NCBI GenBank assembly: GCA_000444245.1
Contig: ATSW01010560.1
Location: 1 to 20,987, forward strand
Direction of reading: 5' to 3'
Origin: Botryllus schlosseri
Lineage: Eukaryota > Chordata > Ascidiacea > Stolidobranchia > Styelidae
Length of the DNA stretch: 20,987 nt
Under the pieces are notes generated by a model. It had not been told where the DNA came from and searched no databases. It saw only the letters and a list, made by a program, of their open reading frames with translations. Of the stretch, positions 16,404-20,987 are shown piece by piece; the first letter of the stretch is position 1; every line of letters begins with the position of its first letter. The translations under genes were made by a program, and so were the position numbers.

Positions 16404-19400
16404 GTTAGTCGCAAAATGTTATCAATACCTAGTACCCAATACCTATAGTATAGAATCCCATATCCGAGTTTCCATAAGCATTTATAGTGATACGATCTGT
16501 GCCAGTACTCGAGGAGGTTTGTGTATTTGTTACGCCACAAAGTTTTTGCGAATTCAGTACAGTAATTCCAGTTCTAATCCAATTCTGAAAAATGTAGCTA
16601 TAAGTGTAATTTTGATCTATTTTCAAAAGCCGGAAATTTACTAGCTGTGCAAATCTGCTTCAGACGTCCTGCCGGGTCAGAAGATCTGCTTGCCGCTGAC
16701 GAGCGCGCGGTCTGTCGCGGAAATTCACATTCCCGGGCTGCAGGAAGGCGAAGCGAGGCACGTGTCGCTGGACCCGAACCTGTACATCGTGCGGGCGATG
16801 AGATCGATCATACGAGGAGATTTTCAAGACAACGTGCGGGCTCTGGAGGTGGGCGCGGACAATGAGCCGCCTCCTGCGACAGCGCATTTTGATATCAACT
16901 ACAGGTACAAAATTCGTTTTCAAATGGGGTCTGGACCAGAGTTGGATCAATTACTTTCATGAATGTTTCAATTACATTACAATTACAATTACTCCATGCT
17001 AAAAATATCAAATTACAATTACAATTACAATTACTCCTTGCATGCTTCAATTACATTACAATTACAATTACAATTGCTGCTGTTGAACATGTAATTGAAT
17101 AATCATAAATTCAACCGTGCTCCTTGACAACCGTAGCGTCGTATTTAACAACAATTCAAGTCTAGTTCAGATTGTGTAGTAATAAATGCGTTTATGTGCG
17201 TACATAGTATGCTATGTGAGATGTCATTGTGGTGTAATATAAGCGTATAATTGTGGTGTAATATAATAATGCTCGGTAATTATGGCTCACGTAATTGGAA
17301 ATGTAAAATGGTATTTACCTAATTTCCTATGGGTTAGGATTAAGGATAGGGTGCAGTATGTCGTTGAAAAAGTATTATAATATATGCACGTGTTGGATTT
17401 GCGTATATAGTATATAATTAAAGGAATAACATTATTTTTATCGAGGGACGTAGGAATTAGGATGAGGAGTAAAAACAAAACCGTGCTTTGTCAGATAAGA
17501 CGTTATATAATATCCAGTGGTCTGGTTAGTTAGCCAGACGAAATAACGATGCAGCATCGTGATCTGAAATCGTATTGTAGATTGCCAATCCACTGATAGA
17601 TGCGCAAGATGTGAGTCACGGATGAATGCACCGACAAACATACTGCAGAGCCGGCTAAAAGCAGGTAGTCCTAGGCTGGCGATCCATACGTCCAAATTTG
17701 ATGCATCTGGTCTTTATCGTAAGCTATTGATGTACTAATTCCGAAAATACAAAATAAAATCCTGTCAGGGCAATGTAACTGCTCCAAAATAGCCGTTTAA
17801 GGCCGACTGTTCTGAAAAGTGAGAGCGCTGCAGCAGCATGACCACAACAATTACCAATTACGCCCAGCGATTGTGCAGAACAATGCCGATTCCCAGACTT
17901 TCACGACTATTTTGGGATGGTACCATTGCCTGGAAATATACTTTTATTGCGGAATCAGTGCGACACTAGCTTTCGATTAGGACCATACATATCATATTTC
18001 GACGCTTGGATCGCCAGGTATGGGAATATCAATTCTGCTGCTTTTAGCCGGCTCAGCAGTTCGCTTCTCGGCGTATTCACTCGTGAGTCACGTGTTGCGA
18101 ATCCATCCGTTGGTTAGTAATCTAAAAATTGTATACAATGGCAGCCGAGGCCAGCATAGCGGTAAAAATAAAAAAACTTCGCCCGTAAGGGCGCAGTCAA
18201 GGGCTTCCGCGAATGGATCCACCAAATTCCTTGTCGACATTTAAAGAGAATGCATTATAAGTCAATTGTTTTATGTTGTGCTTGTCAGGTCTCAATAGCA
18301 ATTTCATGTAATTGAAATTGTAATTGAGCAAAATTTTTGTCAAATTACAATTACAATTACAATTACACAAAATAAAAATGCTTCAATTACAATTACATTA
18401 CAATTACATTGAAAAATGTAATTAATTACATTCAATTACAATTACAAATTACAATTGATCCAACTCTGGTCTGGACTAACGGTCGCGAAACAGCTGATAT
18501 CTACTTTTCAAGTTCTAAGTACTCCTATTCAACATAACCAACTTTTACCTTTGCACAATCGAGGAAGTGCATTTGACTGGGTACTTATTTTGTTCAAGCA
18601 ATGAGAATGATACTCCAATTGACTTGGGAAATGCGTTTGAACTGGACGAAGAGAGCTTCACCATCACGGCGCTGATTCGTCTGCGAGCCAAAACGAAAGC
18701 GCCGATCAGAGGAGCGAGGTTACTGTCAAAACGAACAGAGAGTAACGTGGGATGGGAGTTTGTGGTTCCAAGCTATTATGGACGTAAGTCTCTACTATAC
18801 AATGTAGACGGGTGTATTTACCAAATTCCCGCCATTTCGTGTGCTGTAAATCAGGCTATCAGCCCCTTATGGAATGTTTTCACACCCATTCAAAGGGTGT
18901 AAACGTATAAAATACACCTACACGACTGTGTATACACATACACAGTACACCCGTACACCACCCCTGATCTACGGGTGTGAATATACACCGATGGCACACC
19001 ATACCAGAACCTATACCTGAGACTTAGCCTATATAATTTGGAGTAAATGTTGTACTCGAGACATTTATCGTTGTCACGCTTCTGAGAATGATAGACTATG
19101 ATTTGATATGAACTTTTCTTCAGAGACAATCTCGTTCTACGCGAACGAGATCCCGGGACACATTGACTACGGAAAATCGTCACTGCCTGAAAACACCTGG
19201 ACCGTGGTTGGGATCATTTTCGACAGGGACACGTACGCGGACAACGTGACGCTAATCACGCCTTACATCGACGGCTACCCGGACGGCCAGGGCACTTATC
19301 TGGAAGTGGTCGGAAGTCTAAAAAACGAAGCGCCTTTGATGGTTGGACATTGGAAGGTATCCAAACTGTTTATCTGTAAATCAATGGTTCTTCCTGTACT

Positions 19401-20987
19401 TACCTGGTGAGCCAATATGCAAGCATTCGTGGAACCCAGAATTTGACAACTAGAAAAGTTCAGATTTTCCAAATCAGATTAGAATTAGAATTATAGCTGC
19501 TGTATTTTCCAAATTAGATTAGAATCACGGAATTCGCAACAACTGTTCACCGAGCTTGGATCGTGTCACACTATACAGTTCTCTACTGTAGCATTTTCGA
19601 AAGAAATTAGATTAGGATTGAAATTGAAATTAGAGCATAGGAATGTTTTGCAATCTAGATTAGAATTAGATTGTCGGCATTTCGCTCTAATATGTCTAAT
19701 TCAACGAATCCAAATCTAGTTGAACACCAAATTTCCGGTTAGTCACAAAAAAAATCGAACATATTACACTTCCAATGACCTACGTCCTATATTACTATAA
19801 AATACTGGCGCGCAAAATGATGTGCTTTAACAGCAGTGTTACAAGAACCAACACCATTAAGACATAGGCCTAATTAAGAACCACTGTTGTAAATATATAG
19901 TCAGCGTGAATAACCGCAGATTTCAATTTTGAATTTGCGCAGAACGAACACGGGACGCTACACACCGGGAGACGGGATTTTAGGCTGCCCGGTTTCCCTC
20001 GATTCAATCCCCATTTTCAAGGAGATATTCGGGAAATCTCGATCTGGAAAAGGGCGCTGACGAAACAGAACATGAGAATTCACGCGAACAATTTACTGCG
20101 GAAAATCGGTCAGTGAAAAAGATGTTTCCAAATCGAGTCGGTTATTAAACGGTGTGGTTTTTCCCCGTCCTTTCGAATTATGGACATTACCACTCCTCAA
20201 TGTCACGTCATAATTATGGCTGCGGACAACGATTCAAGTGATGGAATCAGAATCCAGTATTGTAATGATTCGTCTCGAGTAGTGAGACAAGGATGTCTTC
20301 GATTATGCAGTTTCGAGGATCGAAAACTTTTTTGTACTTCTTGCTTCGGATTTGGAAATATCGATCAGTATTATAATGCAGCTGCATGGTTTTTTTGTAT
20401 CAGTATCAGTATCACTTCCAAAACACCACAAGACTGCGATACAATGAAAATAAAGGAAGGTGTGGAAACGATTTGGAGTAGCCTAGTCTTTGAATTCAGA
20501 CACCCGCCCGGACGATGTAAGTCGCATGCACACCGGAATCCGGATGGAAAGAATAAGGCATAACATGTACAGCGCTACAAATTGCTTAGATATGAAATCC
20601 TAGCCCCGACGCACCAGGCCAGTAAACATAAGTTGAATTGATATTGTTTTCAATACCACCGTAGTCACCAAGTTCATGGAATTCTGAACGACAAACGTTC
20701 AACGCTTTACATTCGAGACTACAATCATTGTAGTATATTCAAATATAAAATCACTGCTGTCATCCTCCATTTCAAATCTCCGCGCCTATTTCTAACGAAA
20801 AGATTCAATCACCAAGGTCGCCGTCCCATCGCTTGTCCTATCGGCTACCAAGAGCTTGACTGCACGTGCTATCAAGTCTTCAACGATATGAAGACGTTCG
20901 CGGCGGCCGAGACGCGATGCGCGCAGGAAGGCGGATACTTGGCGATGCCGAAAACGCAACGCGTGCAAGATTTTCTGGAGCTGAGAC
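16173..20987 (+). CDS. Gene 2: laminin-G-like plus C-type lectin protein (partial, runs off right edge)
   Basis: The joined exons are 16173-16403, 16664-16904, 18599-18783, 19124-19356, 19943-20108 and 20817 onward, with junction phases 1, 2, 1, 0, 1 and GT-AG ends. The first exon opens with a signal-peptide-like run (ATLLLLALIFEATTLS). It continues with N-glycosylation sequons (NGS, NTT) and a charged helical stretch (RRKLRAELQKSLLDQIAF). Exons two to five build a concanavalin-like LamG/pentraxin fold with its usual order: FTITALIRL, GARLLSKR, GWEFVV, NTWTVVGIIFD, ITPYIDG, PLMVGHW and GDIREISIWKRALT. The last exon starts a C-type lectin domain (CPIGYQELDCTCYQVF, then ETRCAQEGGYLAMPKT). The product is probably secreted or membrane-bound and acts in glycan or matrix recognition. 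Its remaining domains lie outside the window, so the full architecture is unknown. The initiating ATG is not settled. Confidence 0.8.
16664..16904 (+). CDS. Gene 2 exon, N-terminal part of extracellular region
   Basis: Acceptor AATCTGCTTCAG, donor TACAG|GTACAA; enters at phase 1 and leaves at phase 2. It encodes about 80 residues, GC-rich, including ICLPLTSARSVAEIHIPGLQ and LDPNLYIVRAMRSII. It is probably a beta-rich domain ahead of, or the first strands of, the LamG fold. The residue split with the next exon codes Ser. Confidence 0.75.
16967..17085 (+). repeat. AATTAC-type short tandem tract, left arm
   Basis: Irregular repeats of ATTACA and CAATTACATTACAATTA form the left subterminal arm of the 1532-bp element. 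They are mirrored in inverted sense by a similar tract at about 18300-18465. Confidence 0.9.
17575..18120. repeat. Inverted pair of ~150-bp modules inside the hAT-like element
   Basis: The reverse complement of 17575-17720 aligns with 17975-18120. Shared blocks are TGGATCGCCAG, GCTTTTAGCCGGCTC, GTGAGTCACG-type and GCGCATCTATC/GCGAATCCATC. The spacer is about 250 bp. The modules are diverged, so the inversion-duplication is older than the last insertion. The identity of the module is not known; it may be an older MITE captured twice. Confidence 0.72.
18599..18783 (+). CDS. Gene 2 exon, first part of LamG-like fold
   Basis: Acceptor TTATTTTGTTCAAG, donor GGAC|GTAAGT, a strong consensus. Enters at phase 2 and leaves at phase 1. 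It encodes NDTPIDLGNAFELDEESFTI, then TALIRLRAKT and LLSKR, the opening strands of a LamG/pentraxin-like domain. Confidence 0.82.
18870..18995. repeat. Inverted ACACCC/GGGTGT repeats in a gene 2 intron
   Basis: Multiple ACACCC and GGGTGT units face each other (TTTCACACCCATTC, AAAGGGTGTAAAC, GTACACCCGTACACC, ACGGGTGTGAATATACACC). It is a possible remnant of a MITE with subterminal repeats; the boundaries are not resolved. Confidence 0.5.
19124..19356 (+). CDS. Gene 2 exon, central LamG-like strands
   Basis: Acceptor AACTTTTCTTCAG, donor TGGAAG|GTATCC. Enters at phase 1 and exits at phase 0. It encodes ISFYANE, SSLPENTWTVVGIIFDRDTY, a sequon NVT, ITPYIDGYPDG and PLMVGHWK, the typical core of the fold. 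The exon is GC-rich. Confidence 0.85.
19430..19700. repeat. AGATTAGAATTAGA-type repeats in a gene 2 intron
   Basis: The units TCAGATTAGAATTAGAATTA, AAATTAGATTAGAATCA and AATCTAGATTAGAATTAGAT recur in two patches (about 19470-19525 and 19605-19675). The pattern is like the subterminal arms of the hAT-like elements elsewhere in the window. A hAT-type end (TTAAGAACCACTG) lies at about 19873-19885. Confidence 0.55.
19943..20108 (+). CDS. Gene 2 exon, C-terminal LamG-like strands
   Basis: Acceptor TTTGCGCAG, donor ATCG|GTCAGT. Enters at phase 0 and leaves at phase 1. It encodes GDIREISIWKRALTKQNM, the highly recurrent closing motif of LamG/pentraxin-like domains, and ends in a basic helix. Confidence 0.83.
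20180..20516 (+). other. Possible cassette exon or chance ORF in gene 2 intron
   Basis: A 127-codon ORF occupies about half of the intron between the LamG-like and lectin exons. It runs into ACGAT|GTAAGT at 20516, a strong donor leaving phase 1, exactly the entry phase of the lectin exon. The needed phase-1 acceptor is only weakly met (for example CTCGAG at about 20279). The peptide is Cys-rich without a recognised domain and includes a run coded by TATCAG repeats at 20396-20413. Confidence 0.22.
20817..20987 (+). CDS. Gene 2 exon, start of C-type lectin domain (partial)
   Basis: The acceptor is ATCACCAAG at 20816, with entry at phase 1. It encodes RRPIACPIGYQELDCTCYQV, FNDMKTFAAAETRCAQEGGY, LAMPKT and FLELR, with four Cys in the spacing expected at the start of a long-form C-type lectin domain. 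The Ca- and sugar-binding loop (EPN/QPD-type) lies beyond the window, so ligand specificity cannot be read. Confidence 0.85.

Larger units (their letters stand above)
16937..18468. mobile_element. 1532-bp non-autonomous hAT-like element in a gene 2 intron
   Basis: A perfect 8-bp target duplication GTCTGGAC flanks it (16929-16936 and 18469-18476). The ends CAGAGTTGGATCAATTAC and CAATTGATCCAACTCTG are inverted repeats of hAT type. Subterminal tracts of ATTACA/AATTAC repeats follow on the left (about 16967-17085) and right (about 18300-18465). The interior contains an inverted pair of about 150-bp modules (17575-17720 and 17975-18120). No ORF long enough for a transposase exists. Without it the intron would be about 154 bp, so the insertion enlarged it roughly elevenfold. 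Splice sites are untouched. Confidence 0.93.

Noticed and set aside
16647-16865. Alternative plus-frame ORF over the second gene 2 exon, and its minus-strand counterpart
   Set aside because: Only the frame giving ICLPLTSARS joins both neighbours in phase; the others are GC-rich shadows.
17438-18117. ORFs inside the 1532-bp element (minus 17438-17695, plus 17917-18117) that share a FDAWIA...AFSRL pattern
   Set aside because: The likeness comes from the inverted DNA modules, not from two genes. Both are too short for a transposase.
16967-18465. Direct-repeat-like AATTAC tracts considered as a CRISPR-type array
   Set aside because: No regular spacer and repeat structure, and the context is a eukaryotic transposon.

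Overview
The window is metazoan genomic DNA. It is AT-rich and intron-rich, with GT-AG exons of about 150 to 240 bp separated by introns full of small DNA transposons. There are no prokaryotic features. Domain content, cut-and-paste relics and a recurrent TAGGCCTA octamer fit a marine invertebrate, perhaps a non-vertebrate deuterostome such as a tunicate. The species guess is an inference, not an identification.

Two plus-strand genes can be supported. Gene 1 (about 2493-10278) opens with a 1285-bp exon encoding a cold-shock-like domain and two winged-helix-like segments. Four further exons follow (5501-5675, 7277-7429, 8642-8858, 10084-10278), all with matching splice phases. The model gives 674 residues if the last exon reads to its own stop. 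The N-terminus suggests RNA or nucleic-acid binding; the C-terminal half is not recognised. Gene 2 (from about 16173, possibly 16023, running off the right edge) encodes a secreted or membrane protein. It has a hydrophobic leader, a laminin-G/pentraxin-type concanavalin-like domain over four to five exons, and the start of a C-type lectin domain in the last exon. It looks like an extracellular recognition or adhesion protein. The two products have no evident functional link.

Layout: 1-408 a possible terminal exon of an upstream gene; 409-2492 intergenic repeats, including a 36-bp palindrome inserted into an older repeat; 2493-10278 gene 1, every intron carrying repeats; 10279-16022 a 5.7-kb stretch without a convincing gene, with decayed repeats and unplaced ORFs; 16023-20987 gene 2, whose large intron is almost wholly one hAT-like element.

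The mobile DNA is the most informative part. It includes a 1532-bp hAT-like element with a perfect 8-bp target duplication, a 256-bp hAT-like MITE with a perfect 8-bp duplication, and a hAT-like element (3814-4494) that was itself hit by a 374-bp MITE. It also includes a foldback element with an 80-bp terminal inverted repeat carrying a hammerhead-like core, and a MITE group that shares a core but has different ends. No complete transposase gene was seen.
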